DNA of 6,578 nucleotides from an uncultured Porticoccus sp. (GCA_950063125.1 CATLZI010000118.1:1-6578), one strand, 5' to 3'. Positions 1 to 6,578 are shown, counted from the first letter of the stretch. The notes: generated by a model from the letters alone, not told the origin. Program-made: numbers and translations.

Positions 1-12
1 CGCCAAATCCGC

Positions 13-18
13 TATGAT
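13..18 (+). promoter_or_regulatory. possible -10 box for the DUF4124 gene
   Basis: TATGAT matches the sigma-70 -10 consensus at five of six positions and lies 57 bases before the ATG at 76. The matching -35 box would fall to the left of the window, so it cannot be tested. A transcript from here would have a leader of about 50 bases. This is a weak call based on one hexamer. Confidence 0.25.
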
Positions 19-75
19 AAGCGAAAATCAATACGGGTTTATCCGATTCACAAGGTTTACGGAAGGTTCACGGAC

Positions 76-531
76 ATGATAGGTATCAACAACCTCGCTC
101 TCGCTCTGCTGACAATGGCGTTGTGCCTCCCTTTGCACGCGGCAAAAGTTTACAAGTGGCAGGATGCCGATGGTGCGTGGCACTTCTCTGAAAAACCGCC
201 CGTAGAGCAATCTGCTGAAACAATAAAAATACCCACACCCGGCAAGGGTAAAGAAGTTACTGCAACAACGCCTGACCAAATACCTGAAAGCAACGGATCA
301 GAGAAGACCCCGGACCTGAAAACCAAAAAATCTGAAGAGGTAGCCGCTGAAGATGCGGCCCTTGCCAGGGAAAACTGTATTAAAGCCAGAGAAAACCTTG
401 AAAACCTGCAAAGGGGCAGCAGGCTGAGAGTAAAAGATCCGGACACTGATCAAGTGCGTTATCTCAGTACAGAAGAACAAAATGAATGGATAGAAAAGTC
501 CCGAACAATGATTCAGGAGAACTGTCAGTAA
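76..531 (+). CDS. secreted DUF4124 domain-containing protein
   Basis: This is a 151-residue protein of unknown function. Residues 1-22 look like a Sec signal peptide: a hydrophobic stretch ends in LPLHA, with likely cleavage around residues 22-23, so the product should be periplasmic or envelope-associated. Immediately after comes the DUF4124 signature, with VYKWQDADG (25-33), WHFSEKPP (35-42) and a spaced Trp/Tyr core typical of this small proteobacterial domain. Residues about 50-95 are low-complexity and rich in Lys, Glu, Pro and Thr, probably a flexible linker. The C-terminal part (about 96-151) is helical and charged and has two cysteines (C101, C150) that could form a disulfide after export. 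The ATG at 76 is chosen because GGAAGG (61-66) lies 9 bases upstream and the signal peptide begins there. It is a single gene converging on clpB. The domain assignment is fairly sure; no biochemical role can be given. Confidence 0.85.
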   Translation: MIGINNLALALLTMALCLPLHAAKVYKWQDADGAWHFSEKPPVEQSAETIKIPTPGKGKEVTATTPDQIPESNGSEKTPDLKTKKSEEVAAEDAALARENCIKARENLENLQRGSRLRVKDPDTDQVRYLSTEEQNEWIEKSRTMIQENCQ

Positions 532-554
532 TCGATTGGAGCTTGGGTGTGGCA

Positions 555-576
555 GCCAGCCCGGATTCGGGCTGGC
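555..576. terminator. GC-rich hairpin between convergent genes
   Basis: A perfect 9-bp inverted repeat (GCCAGCCCG, loop GATT, CGGGCTGGC) sits in the 85-base gap between the DUF4124 stop (531) and the clpB stop (617). Its place between two converging 3' ends suggests a bidirectional transcription end point. Neither side has a T-run, so it is not a textbook intrinsic terminator. It may instead be a 3'-end stabilising hairpin. Confidence 0.5.
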
Positions 577-616
577 CACAGATTACCCATGATGGCCTGC
601 AGACAACAGGCAACGC

Positions 617-2839
617 TCAGTCGGCTGAACGGCCCTGAGTCCGGTGAAACCTGACATCGCTCCCATCAAGGTCCCCAGTAATCTCATCCCCTGGTGAAAA
701 CTGGCCACTCAGTACTGATTGCGCCAAAGGATTTTCCAGTAATTGTTGTATCGCACGTTTCAATGGTCTGGCCCCGTAAACCGGGTCAAAACCCGCTTCA
801 CAGATCTTGTCCATCACCTCATCCGACAAAACCAGCGACAGCTCACGGTCCTGTAGACGTTTTCTAAGCAGGCCGAGCTGAATTTCGGCAATACCCCGAA
901 TCTGCCCTTTGCCCAGTGGGTGAAACACCACCACTTCGTCAATCCGGTTGATGAATTCCGGCCGGAAATGGCCTTCCACCACATCCATCACCGCGCTTTT
1001 CATGGCCTGATAGCGGTTCTCATTGGTGGTGGAATCATCCGGTAGATCATCGCCGGCACCTTCATCAAAGCTGATAGTATCGAAGGAACGATCTTCCACC
1101 ACCGCCTGAATCCGGTCAGACCCCAGGTTGGAGGTCATTACAATCACGGTGTTGCGAAAATCTACCGTGCGGCCCTGGCCATCAGTCAGTCGACCGTCAT
1201 CCAGCACCTGCAACAAAATATTGAATACGTCGGGGTGCGCTTTTTCCACCTCATCCAGCAGCAGTACCGAATAGGGACGGCGTCTGACCGCCTCGGTCAG
1301 GTAACCACCTTCCTCATAACCCACATAACCGGGGGGAGCACCCACCAGCCTTGCCACCGAATGCTTTTCCATGAATTCTGACATGTCGATGCGCACCATG
1401 GCATCGACACTGTCGAACAGAAATTCTGCCAACGCCTTGCAGAGCTCGGTTTTGCCCACCCCGGTGGGACCGAGAAACAGGAACGAACCGTTGGGCCGAT
1501 TGGGGTCTGACAACCCGGCCCGACTGCGGCGCACCGCATTGGACACCGCCACCACGGCTTCCTGCTGACCGATCACCCGTTTGTGCAGCGCATCTTCCCT
1601 TCGCATTCGCTTGTCCCTCTCCCCATCCAGCATTTTCGATACCGGGATACCGGTCCATTTGGAAACCACCTCGGCAATTTCCTCCTCGGTCACCTTGTTG
1701 CGCAATAAATGGGTTTCGCGGGTCTCCGCTTCACTGGCCGCAGCCAACTGCTTTTCCAGTTCCGGAATCCGGCCATATTGCAGTTCTGACATTTTGGTCA
1801 GGTCACCGGCACGCCGTGCGGCATCCATATCAATGCGCGCCTGCTCGAGATCGCTCTTGATCTGTGCGGAACCCTGCACAGCTGCTTTTTCGGCCTTCCA
1901 GATCTCGTCGAGATCAGCATATTCCTTACCGATTGACTCAATATCCTTCTGGATTTTTTCCAGTCGCTTGCGGGATGCTTCATCCTCTTCCTTCTTGACT
2001 GCCTCGCGCTCCATTTTCAGCTGAATCAGGCGGCGCTCGAGGCGATCCATTTCCTCTGGCTTGGAGTCAATCTCCATGCGAATTCGGCTGGCGGCCTCAT
2101 CAACCAGATCGATGGCCTTGTCCGGTAGCTGGCGATCGGTGATGTAGCGTTGCGACAATTTGGCGGCGGCGACAATCGCAGAGTCGGTGATATCCACCCC
2201 GTGGTGGACTTCATAGCGCTCTTTCAGGCCACGGAGAATGGCAATGGTGTCCTCTTCATTGGGCTCATCCACCTGAATTTTCTGAAAACGCCGTTCCAGC
2301 GCCGCATCTTTTTCAATGTACTTGCGATACTCATCCAGCGTGGTGGCACCGACGCAGTGCAGTTCGCCCCGCGCCAGAGCGGGCTTGAGCATATTGCCGG
2401 CATCCATGGCACCCTCGGCTTTACCCGCACCCACCATGGTGTGCAACTCATCGATAAACAGGATGATCCGACCCTCCTGCTTGCCAAGTTCATTGAGTAC
2501 CGCCTTGAGGCGCTCTTCAAAATCACCGCGAAATTTGGCACCAGCCAGCAGTGCACCCAGATCGAGTGACAGCACGCGCTTGTCCTTCAGCCCTTCAGGG
2601 ACTTCACCATTCACGACCCGCTGCGCCAGACCTTCAATAATGGCGGTTTTACCCACACCGGGCTCACCGATCAGCACCGGATTATTCTTGGTACGGCGCT
2701 GCAATACCTGAATGGTACGGCGAATTTCGTCATCCCGGCCAATTACGGGGTCCAGCTTGCCCTGCTCGGCACGGGCAGTCAGATCGATGGTATATTTTTC
2801 CAATGCCTGACGGCTGCCTTCAGCTTCCGGGTCTGTCAC
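617..2839 (-). CDS. clpB: probable short ClpB isoform from an internal GTG start
   Basis: Inside clpB, codon 148 is GTG and is preceded by GGAGGTGA (2844-2851), an almost perfect Shine-Dalgarno sequence with 7 bases between GGAGG and the GTG. Initiation here would give a 740-residue protein lacking the N-domain but keeping both ATPase domains and the middle domain. E. coli clpB is known to make such a truncated form (ClpB-80) from an internal GTG at Val149, and the two sites align in the linker after the N-domain. That the site is used in this organism is inferred from the sequence and this precedent. Mixed hexamers of long and short forms would be expected. Confidence 0.6.
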   Translation of the reverse strand: MTDPEAEGSRQALEKYTIDLTARAEQGKLDPVIGRDDEIRRTIQVLQRRTKNNPVLIGEPGVGKTAIIEGLAQRVVNGEVPEGLKDKRVLSLDLGALLAGAKFRGDFEERLKAVLNELGKQEGRIILFIDELHTMVGAGKAEGAMDAGNMLKPALARGELHCVGATTLDEYRKYIEKDAALERRFQKIQVDEPNEEDTIAILRGLKERYEVHHGVDITDSAIVAAAKLSQRYITDRQLPDKAIDLVDEAASRIRMEIDSKPEEMDRLERRLIQLKMEREAVKKEEDEASRKRLEKIQKDIESIGKEYADLDEIWKAEKAAVQGSAQIKSDLEQARIDMDAARRAGDLTKMSELQYGRIPELEKQLAAASEAETRETHLLRNKVTEEEIAEVVSKWTGIPVSKMLDGERDKRMRREDALHKRVIGQQEAVVAVSNAVRRSRAGLSDPNRPNGSFLFLGPTGVGKTELCKALAEFLFDSVDAMVRIDMSEFMEKHSVARLVGAPPGYVGYEEGGYLTEAVRRRPYSVLLLDEVEKAHPDVFNILLQVLDDGRLTDGQGRTVDFRNTVIVMTSNLGSDRIQAVVEDRSFDTISFDEGAGDDLPDDSTTNENRYQAMKSAVMDVVEGHFRPEFINRIDEVVVFHPLGKGQIRGIAEIQLGLLRKRLQDRELSLVLSDEVMDKICEAGFDPVYGARPLKRAIQQLLENPLAQSVLSGQFSPGDEITGDLDGSDVRFHRTQGRSAD

Positions 2840-3280
2840 TGCTTCACCTCCACGAATTTTTTCCACCACCGCTTTCAGTTTGTTCTTGTCACCAAATTTG
2901 GCCAGAGACTTGCCCAAATCTCCTTTGTCCTCGAAGGCCGCCAACAGCACTGCCTCGCTGGAAATATATTGATCGCCCTGTTGCTGGGCCTGCTTATCCG
3001 CCAGGTTGAACAATCGTCCCAGCTCAGGAGAAATAGCGATATCGCCCGTCGGGGTCTGGACCCGGGGCAACTGATCCAGTTGCTGCGTGAGCGCAGCTTT
3101 CAGCCCGGCGAGATCAAAGCCCGCCTGACTGAGCATGGGCCCGATGGCACCACCCTGCTGGCTCAACATCGCCAGCACCAGATGAACAGGCTCAAGCGCG
3201 GTGTTGTCGCGGCCAACGGCCATCGATTGCGCATCGGATATCGCACTTTGCAAGTGACTGGTAAAACGGTCAAATCGCAT
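617..3280 (-). CDS. clpB: ATP-dependent disaggregase ClpB (Hsp104/HSP100 family)
   Basis: ClpB is a cytosolic hexameric AAA+ machine that works with DnaK/DnaJ/GrpE to pull polypeptides out of heat-induced aggregates. The 887-residue product has the full domain order. The N-domain of Clp repeats spans about 1-145. NBD1 carries Walker A GEPGVGKT (205-212), Walker B with D277-E278, the pore loop KFRG (249-252) and Arg fingers R330/R331. The coiled-coil middle domain spans about 408-525. NBD2 carries Walker A GPTGVGKT (604-611), Walker B with D676-E677, the pore loop GYVGYEEGG (651-659) and Arg finger R779. No ClpP-binding loop is evident, as expected for ClpB. The pore aromatic in NBD1 is Phe where E. 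coli has Tyr, a conservative change. The protein is about 30 residues longer than E. coli ClpB (857), mostly through an acidic insert near 726-759. The ATG at 3280 is preferred over the in-frame TTG at 3292 because GAGG lies 6 bases upstream and MRFDR matches the usual ClpB N-terminus. Confidence 0.98.
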   Translation of the reverse strand: MRFDRFTSHLQSAISDAQSMAVGRDNTALEPVHLVLAMLSQQGGAIGPMLSQAGFDLAGLKAALTQQLDQLPRVQTPTGDIAISPELGRLFNLADKQAQQQGDQYISSEAVLLAAFEDKGDLGKSLAKFGDKNKLKAVVEKIRGGEAVTDPEAEGSRQALEKYTIDLTARAEQGKLDPVIGRDDEIRRTIQVLQRRTKNNPVLIGEPGVGKTAIIEGLAQRVVNGEVPEGLKDKRVLSLDLGALLAGAKFRGDFEERLKAVLNELGKQEGRIILFIDELHTMVGAGKAEGAMDAGNMLKPALARGELHCVGATTLDEYRKYIEKDAALERRFQKIQVDEPNEEDTIAILRGLKERYEVHHGVDITDSAIVAAAKLSQRYITDRQLPDKAIDLVDEAASRIRMEIDSKPEEMDRLERRLIQLKMEREAVKKEEDEASRKRLEKIQKDIESIGKEYADLDEIWKAEKAAVQGSAQIKSDLEQARIDMDAARRAGDLTKMSELQYGRIPELEKQLAAASEAETRETHLLRNKVTEEEIAEVVSKWTGIPVSKMLDGERDKRMRREDALHKRVIGQQEAVVAVSNAVRRSRAGLSDPNRPNGSFLFLGPTGVGKTELCKALAEFLFDSVDAMVRIDMSEFMEKHSVARLVGAPPGYVGYEEGGYLTEAVRRRPYSVLLLDEVEKAHPDVFNILLQVLDDGRLTDGQGRTVDFRNTVIVMTSNLGSDRIQAVVEDRSFDTISFDEGAGDDLPDDSTTNENRYQAMKSAVMDVVEGHFRPEFINRIDEVVVFHPLGKGQIRGIAEIQLGLLRKRLQDRELSLVLSDEVMDKICEAGFDPVYGARPLKRAIQQLLENPLAQSVLSGQFSPGDEITGDLDGSDVRFHRTQGRSAD
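2844..2851 (-). promoter_or_regulatory. internal ribosome binding site in clpB
   Basis: GGAGGTGA on the - strand is complementary to the 3' end of 16S rRNA and is suitably spaced from the GTG at 2839. It encodes part of R143-G144-G145-E146. The same residues (RGGE) precede the internal start in E. coli ClpB, so protein conservation alone could explain part of the match. Confidence 0.55.
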
Positions 3281-3312
3281 AATCAACCTCAATAATGTTT
3301 GTCAGAACATAT

Positions 3313-3339
3313 AGTTGGGGCTGGGAGGAGGAATTCAAG
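3313..3339 (-). promoter_or_regulatory. sigma-32 (RpoH) heat-shock promoter of clpB
   Basis: On the - strand, CTTGAA (3334-3339) is followed after 13 bases by CCCCAACT (3313-3320). The E. coli RpoH consensus is CTTGAA, 13-14 bases, CCCCATNT; the -35 matches fully and the -10 has one mismatch. Transcription would start near 3305, giving a leader of about 25 bases before the clpB ATG. The promoter lies wholly in the gap after pgeF, so clpB can be induced by heat independently of rluD-pgeF. No CIRCE-type inverted repeat (HrcA operator) was seen. Confidence 0.85.
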
Positions 3340-3352
3340 AAGAGGTTGGTGT

Positions 3353-4099
3353 TTAACTGATCCAGATCAGGCTGGCCATTCGTCCGGTCTGTCCATCGCG
3401 GCGATAGGAATAGAACAACTCGGGGTTGGCAAAGGTGCAGTGCCCGCCTCCAAAAATGGCCGTGATACCGGATGCCGACAGCGCCAGTCGGGCAAGTGAA
3501 AAAATGTCCGCCTGCCAGCGGTCAGTCCGGGTTCGGAGAAAGCAGGCATCAAGCTGTTGCCGAGGCCCCCTCCCTGTCGTATTGGCCAGAAAAGCCCGAT
3601 AGACATCTTCGCCCACTTCAAAGTGGGGTTGACTGATGGCCGGACCCAACCAGGCCAGCAACTGATCTGGACGGTTTTTAAATTGACTAATGGCATTGGC
3701 TACCACACCGCCAGCCAATCCGCGCCAACCCGCATGAACAGCGGCCACCTCTCCACCCGCCCTGTCACAGATCAGAATCGGCAAGCAATCAGCCGTCATC
3801 ACGGTACAAACCACAGCCTGCTGGTCACTGTAGCAGGCATCTGCGCGCCGAATAATGCCGTCACTCTGAGCATGGACCACATCGACACCATGAACCTGTT
3901 CCAGCAATTGCGGCGCAACCGGAAGCCGCAGTAACGAACCCAGCAATTCCCAGTTTTGCTCCACAGACTGGGCATTATCTCCCACGTGGTAGGCCAGGTT
4001 CAGGCTTCGCCAGGCAGCCGCAGACAGACCGCCTCGACGCGTGCTGACAGCAGCCTTGACAGAGTGGGGTGCGGGCCAATCGGGAAGGATGATGGACAT
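3353..4099 (-). CDS. pgeF: peptidoglycan editing factor PgeF (YfiH/YlmD, multicopper-oxidase-like DUF152 family)
   Basis: This 248-residue cytosolic protein belongs to the YfiH family, once annotated as polyphenol oxidase or laccase. In E. coli it is reported to keep peptidoglycan precursors correct by removing those in which L-Ser has replaced L-Ala. The family's metal and active-site triad is present: H70 in LEQVHGVDVV, C105 in TADCLPI and H122 in AAVHAGWRG, closely matching the E. coli spacing. The N-terminal STRRGG (19-24) and C-terminal HCTFANPELFYSYRRDG followed by TGRMASLIW are also characteristic, and length is normal. The ATG at 4099 follows the rluD stop by 8 bases. No strong Shine-Dalgarno precedes it, which fits translational coupling to rluD. 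No terminator separates it from clpB, so read-through into clpB is likely. A nucleoside-processing activity, as reported for some relatives, cannot be excluded. Confidence 0.95.
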   Translation of the reverse strand: MSIILPDWPAPHSVKAAVSTRRGGLSAAAWRSLNLAYHVGDNAQSVEQNWELLGSLLRLPVAPQLLEQVHGVDVVHAQSDGIIRRADACYSDQQAVVCTVMTADCLPILICDRAGGEVAAVHAGWRGLAGGVVANAISQFKNRPDQLLAWLGPAISQPHFEVGEDVYRAFLANTTGRGPRQQLDACFLRTRTDRWQADIFSLARLALSASGITAIFGGGHCTFANPELFYSYRRDGQTGRMASLIWIS

Positions 4100-4107
4100 T
4101 GCATCAA

Positions 4108-5067
4108 TCAGGCTGATTCATGATCGGAACGAAGTGCATCCAGCAGATGCATAAAGTCTTCCGGAGCCTCTACCTGCCATTCGACCAACGCTTCCGTCTG
4201 CGGATGAATCAGGGCCAACCTGGCCGCATGTAATGCCTGCCGCTTGAAGGTCCGCAATGTATCCTGAAGTTCGTCGGAGGCCCCTTTCGGCAGTTTTAGG
4301 CGCCCACCGTAAGTGGCATCGCCAACCAGGGGATAACCAATTGAGGCCATGTGCACCCGAATCTGATGCGTCCGCCCGGTTTCCAGCTTTAAGCGAATAT
4401 GGGTATGACCGGCAAAGCGCTCAATCACCCGGTAATGGGTAATGGCCTCTTTGCCACCATGATCCAGTACTGCCATTCTGGTTCTCACCTGTGGATGCCG
4501 ACCCAATGGCTTGCTGACCATTCCGCCACCCGTCATGACACCCGGCACTACCGCCTCATATTCACGACTCACCGATCTGTCCTGCAACTGTCGGATCAGC
4601 GATTGATGTGCAGCAAGCGTTTTCGCGACTACCATAAGACCGGTGGTATCTTTATCCAACCGATGCACGATACCGGCTCGAGGAATATTTTCATTGCCTG
4701 GCAGATGGTGAATCAGCCCGTTCAACAGAGTGCCCTGATAGTTGCCGGCGGCGGGATGCACAACCAGCCCGGCCGGTTTATTGATCACCAGCAGATGCTC
4801 ATCCTCATAAATGATGTCCAGGGTCATGGGTTCCGCCGACCACTCACCCTCCGGCTCCAATGTTGCCTTGACTGTCAGCTGCTCGCCGCCAAACAGCTTG
4901 TCCCGGGAACGGCAGGACTTGCCATCAACCAGCAGGTCGCCCTCCTTGATCCACCGCTGTAGACGGGAGCGGGAAAATCCCTTGAACAATTCGGCAGCTA
5001 TCTGGTCGAGCCGGGCGCCGCCAACGGTCTCCGGAACAATCGCATTAAGAACAACAGGTTCAGTCAT
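4108..5067 (-). CDS. rluD: 23S rRNA pseudouridine synthase RluD (sites 1911/1915/1917)
   Basis: RluD converts three uridines of helix 69 in 23S rRNA to pseudouridine, which supports 50S assembly and translation termination. The product has 319 residues, close to E. coli RluD (326). An S4-like RNA-binding domain spans about 15-75 (ARLDQ, SRSRLQRWI, LLVDGK, FGGEQL). The RluA-type catalytic domain follows, with HRLDKDTTGL (135-144) carrying the nucleophile Asp138, and LETGRTHQIRVHMA (228-241). RluD is favoured over RluA or RluC because of the S4 domain, the overall match and the position between bamD and pgeF. The start is set at the ATG at 5067 because MTEPVVLNA aligns end to end with the E. 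coli N-terminus. In-frame starts at 5109 and 5172 would add 14 or 35 unrelated residues and consume the bamD promoter region. No start has a convincing Shine-Dalgarno. Confidence 0.95.
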   Translation of the reverse strand: MTEPVVLNAIVPETVGGARLDQIAAELFKGFSRSRLQRWIKEGDLLVDGKSCRSRDKLFGGEQLTVKATLEPEGEWSAEPMTLDIIYEDEHLLVINKPAGLVVHPAAGNYQGTLLNGLIHHLPGNENIPRAGIVHRLDKDTTGLMVVAKTLAAHQSLIRQLQDRSVSREYEAVVPGVMTGGGMVSKPLGRHPQVRTRMAVLDHGGKEAITHYRVIERFAGHTHIRLKLETGRTHQIRVHMASIGYPLVGDATYGGRLKLPKGASDELQDTLRTFKRQALHAARLALIHPQTEALVEWQVEAPEDFMHLLDALRSDHESA

Positions 5068-5175
5068 TGAAGTTTTGAATCCGCTCGGGGCTGTGGTTAA
5101 ATAGGCCATCTTACAGGCTTTACTTCGGCCGATAAAAACACTTTCACCGTTGACCCACCAGGATTCAATCATTCC
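5068..5175. promoter_or_regulatory. divergent rluD/bamD promoter region
   Basis: This 108-base gap must hold the promoters for both genes. On the + strand toward bamD there are two mediocre sigma-70 candidates. One is TTGAAT (5075-5080) with TTAAAT (5097-5102) at spacing 16; the other is CTTACA (5110-5115) with TAAAAA (5133-5138) at spacing 17. Each matches about 8 of 12 consensus bases, so neither can be preferred. No convincing sigma-70 pair is seen toward rluD. No clear operator palindrome was found. Confidence 0.4.
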
Positions 5176-6159
5176 ATGCGATTTCCCGCTCTATTGTTTG
5201 TTTGCTCGATTTTTCTGACCAGTGGCTGTGCCTGGCTTGGAAGCGGTGATGACAAGGATTCCAATAAGACAGATACCTCCGGTTATACCGAGGCCGATTT
5301 TTTTGAAAAAATCCAGAAAGAACTGGCGTCAGGCTACTGGTTTCAGGCGATTGAAAACCTGGAGGCCCTGGAAGCCCAGTATCCATTCGGGGATTACGCT
5401 GAACAGGCCCAGCTGGAACTGATTTATGCCTACTTCAGGTCTCAGGATTATGAGGCGACCATCGCCTCCGCCGACCGCTTTATCCGCCTGCACCCCCAAC
5501 ACCCCAACGTGGATTATGCCTATTACCTGAAAGGTCTGGCCTCTTTTGTTCAGAGCAAGGGGTTTTTTGAACAATTTCTTCCCACCGATGAAACCAAGCG
5601 TGATCCAGGTTCGGCGCGCAACTCGTTTGTCACGTTCAATGAATTGCTCAACCGCTTCCCGGAAAGCGCCTATGCGCCCGATGCCCGCAAGCGGATGGTC
5701 TACCTCCGCAACATCCTCGCCCGGCATGAAATTCATGTCGCCAACTACTATTTTCTGCGGGGTGCCTATCTGGCTGCCGCCAACCGCGGCCGTTATGTGG
5801 TTGAAAATTTCCAGAAAACGCCCGCAGTACCTGACGGACTGGCGGTCATGGCGCAGGCCTATCATTTCATGCAGATGCAGGACCTGGCAGCAGATGCAGC
5901 GGCCCTCCTGGCAGCCAACTACCCCCAGCATCCCGCTCTGGATGCCAGCGGCCAGTTCCAGTACCAGGACGACCCCCATTTTATGGAACCAACCTGGTTG
6001 AATAAAATGACCCTCGGCCTCTACGACCACCCGGATCCGCCCAGATTTGATTCCCGCCATGTCTTCAATGAGCGTTATCGCAATGTGTCGGGCGGCAACA
6101 ATCGGGGCGAAGAGAAACGATCCTGGCTCAGTTGGCTGACACTGGGTGTGCTCGACTGA
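5176..6159 (+). CDS. bamD: outer-membrane assembly lipoprotein BamD (ComL/YfiO) with long C-terminal extension
   Basis: BamD is an essential lipoprotein of the BAM complex. It docks onto BamA on the periplasmic side of the outer membrane and receives beta-barrel clients. The 327-residue product starts with a short lipoprotein signal: Arg2, a hydrophobic core, then LTSGC, predicting lipidation of Cys18. Ala at +2 fits sorting to the outer membrane. Helical TPR repeats follow to about residue 250, with segments close to E. coli BamD such as QAIENLEALEAQYPFG (57-72), LIYAYF (82-87), DRFIRLHPQHPNVDY (100-114), KRDP (141-144) and RGAYLAA (195-201). E. coli BamD is 245 residues; here about 77 residues follow the TPR part (251-327), rich in Pro, Asp, His and Arg and ending in two Trp-containing turns. 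Long tails are also known in Pseudomonas-type BamD. The ATG at 5176 is chosen because it begins the signal; AGGA (5160-5163) is 12 bases upstream, a rather long spacing. The gene is followed by a strong terminator. Confidence 0.96.
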   Translation: MRFPALLFVCSIFLTSGCAWLGSGDDKDSNKTDTSGYTEADFFEKIQKELASGYWFQAIENLEALEAQYPFGDYAEQAQLELIYAYFRSQDYEATIASADRFIRLHPQHPNVDYAYYLKGLASFVQSKGFFEQFLPTDETKRDPGSARNSFVTFNELLNRFPESAYAPDARKRMVYLRNILARHEIHVANYYFLRGAYLAAANRGRYVVENFQKTPAVPDGLAVMAQAYHFMQMQDLAADAAALLAANYPQHPALDASGQFQYQDDPHFMEPTWLNKMTLGLYDHPDPPRFDSRHVFNERYRNVSGGNNRGEEKRSWLSWLTLGVLD

Positions 6160-6194
6160 TACAGCGACTCGGCGGCAGCTTGATGAAAAATTCC

Positions 6195-6232
6195 AAACGA
6201 ATAAAGGAGCTGTTGCTCCTTTATTCGTTTTT
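6195..6232 (+). terminator. strong intrinsic terminator after bamD
   Basis: A perfect 16-bp inverted repeat (6195-6210 with 6215-6230) has a 4-base TGTT loop, a GGAGC/GCTCC top and a TTTTT run (6228-6232) at its 3' edge. It begins 36 bases after the bamD stop and should separate bamD from nadE. The stem has AAA on its left arm but lacks a long A-run outside it, so termination of antisense transcription is less certain. Confidence 0.92.
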
Positions 6233-6366
6233 GCGGACCGGTTTTTCAACCAGGATAATTAAAATATCGTATTCCAGCCTGTTTCGAAAATCCGTTATTC
6301 TTGGTTACCCGTCTATGCTTGTAGAGTTCGCTCAGAAACAGTCAACTTTATTCGGAGAAAATAACG
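6233..6366 (+). promoter_or_regulatory. nadE upstream region and ribosome binding site
   Basis: This AT-richer stretch between the bamD terminator and nadE must contain the nadE promoter. Candidate -10 hexamers are TAAAAT (6260-6265) and TATGCT (6314-6319), but neither has a good -35 at proper spacing, so no promoter is assigned. GGAG (6354-6357) lies 9 bases before the ATG at 6367 and is a good Shine-Dalgarno. No recognised riboswitch fold or clear operator palindrome was seen. Confidence 0.45.
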
Positions 6367-6578
6367 ATGCAAACACCTGATGCCAAACTTATTTTGCAGG
6401 AAATGAAAGTCCTGCCCAGCATTGATCCGGCCTACGAGATCACCAGGCGTGTTGATTTTATCAAGTCGATCCTGACCAGTGCCAACTTGCACAAGCTGGT
6501 GCTGGGCATCAGTGGTGGCATTGATTCAACAACCTGCGGGCGACTGGCACAGCTGGCCGTTGAACAACTGAATCAGGA
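6367..6578 (+). CDS. nadE: NH3-dependent NAD+ synthetase NadE (5' part, cut by window end)
   Basis: Seventy codons are visible and the frame is open at the right edge. NadE carries out the last step of NAD synthesis in the cytosol: deamido-NAD+ is adenylylated with ATP and amidated to NAD+. The N-terminal PP-loop motif of the N-type ATP pyrophosphatases, [10 protein letters not shown], is at residues 46-55 (SGGIDS 49-54). It is preceded by [13 protein letters not shown] (24-36), closely resembling the E. coli NadE N-terminus. Because the PP-loop lies only about 50 residues from the start, there is no N-terminal glutaminase domain, which marks the ammonia-using single-domain form of about 275 residues. 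The ATG at 6367 has GGAG 9 bases upstream. The gene stands apart from bamD, behind a terminator and a 207-base gap, so it is probably transcribed separately. Confidence 0.95.
   Translation, partial: MQTPDAKLILQEMKVLPSIDPAYEITRRVDFIKSILTSANLHKLVLGISGGIDSTTCGRLAQLAVEQLNQ

Noticed and set aside
595..611. 5-bp inverted repeat GCCTG/CAGGC overlapping near the clpB stop
   Set aside because: It is short, with a 7-base loop and no T-run, so it may well be chance next to the clearer hairpin at 555-576.
1581..2711. several open frames of 130-150 residues on the + strand opposite clpB
   Set aside because: They are mirror readings of the highly conserved ClpB coding sequence, rich in Ser, Arg and Pro with no recognisable motif.
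3281..3292. TTG start for clpB four codons upstream of the ATG
   Set aside because: GAGG fits the ATG at 3280, and the ClpB N-terminus begins at MRFDR in relatives.
4399..4962. 187-residue open frame on the + strand opposite rluD
   Set aside because: It lies wholly within rluD, whose catalytic motifs are intact. The frame is rich in residues typical of reverse-strand reading and shows no domain or ribosome binding site.
5329..6249. 306-residue open frame on the - strand opposite bamD
   Set aside because: bamD on the + strand is unmistakable by its lipobox and TPR matches. The opposite frame resembles no family I recognise, and its beginning covers the bamD terminator.
6183..6380. possible 65-residue gene beginning at ATG 6183 between bamD and nadE
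   Set aside because: It runs through the strong terminator hairpin, overlaps the nadE start in another frame and lacks a Shine-Dalgarno. The peptide shows no recognisable family.
1..6578. mobile element, defence system or new multi-gene system
   Set aside because: All genes except the DUF4124 gene belong to well-known core families in a familiar order. No transposase, integrase, direct repeats, tRNA-linked junction or shift in base composition was seen.

Overview
This window carries a stretch of housekeeping chromosome from what is most likely a gammaproteobacterium. The basis is the gene order bamD <- divergent -> rluD-pgeF-clpB, which also occurs in Escherichia coli and in Pseudomonas, together with close sequence resemblance of every encoded protein to gammaproteobacterial families. 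Base composition is moderate, a little above half GC by eye, and even across the genes. No mobile element, phage gene, CRISPR array, tRNA or rRNA was seen. The long C-terminal tail of BamD resembles Pseudomonas-type more than enterobacterial BamD, but genus cannot be assigned.

Layout, left to right: (1) a small secreted DUF4124 protein on the + strand (76-531); (2) a short convergent gap with a 9-bp GC-rich hairpin; (3) clpB on the - strand (617-3280), with a near-consensus sigma-32 heat-shock promoter in the 72-base gap before it; (4) pgeF (3353-4099) and (5) rluD (4108-5067), both on the - strand and only 8 bases apart; (6) a 108-base divergent intergenic region; (7) bamD on the + strand (5176-6159), closed by a strong 16-bp-stem intrinsic terminator; (8) a 207-base AT-richer gap; and (9) the first 70 codons of nadE on the + strand, cut by the window end.

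The genes serve core physiology: ribosome maturation (RluD), peptidoglycan precursor quality control (PgeF), protein disaggregation after stress (ClpB), outer-membrane protein insertion (BamD) and NAD synthesis (NadE). rluD and pgeF look like one transcription unit. clpB can be read through from them but has its own heat-shock promoter.

I found no new multi-gene system. The points most worth checking are inside and around clpB: an excellent internal Shine-Dalgarno plus GTG at the position where E. coli makes its short ClpB isoform, an acidic insertion of about 24 residues in the second ATPase domain, and the sigma-32 promoter. BamD also has a C-terminal extension of about 77 residues.
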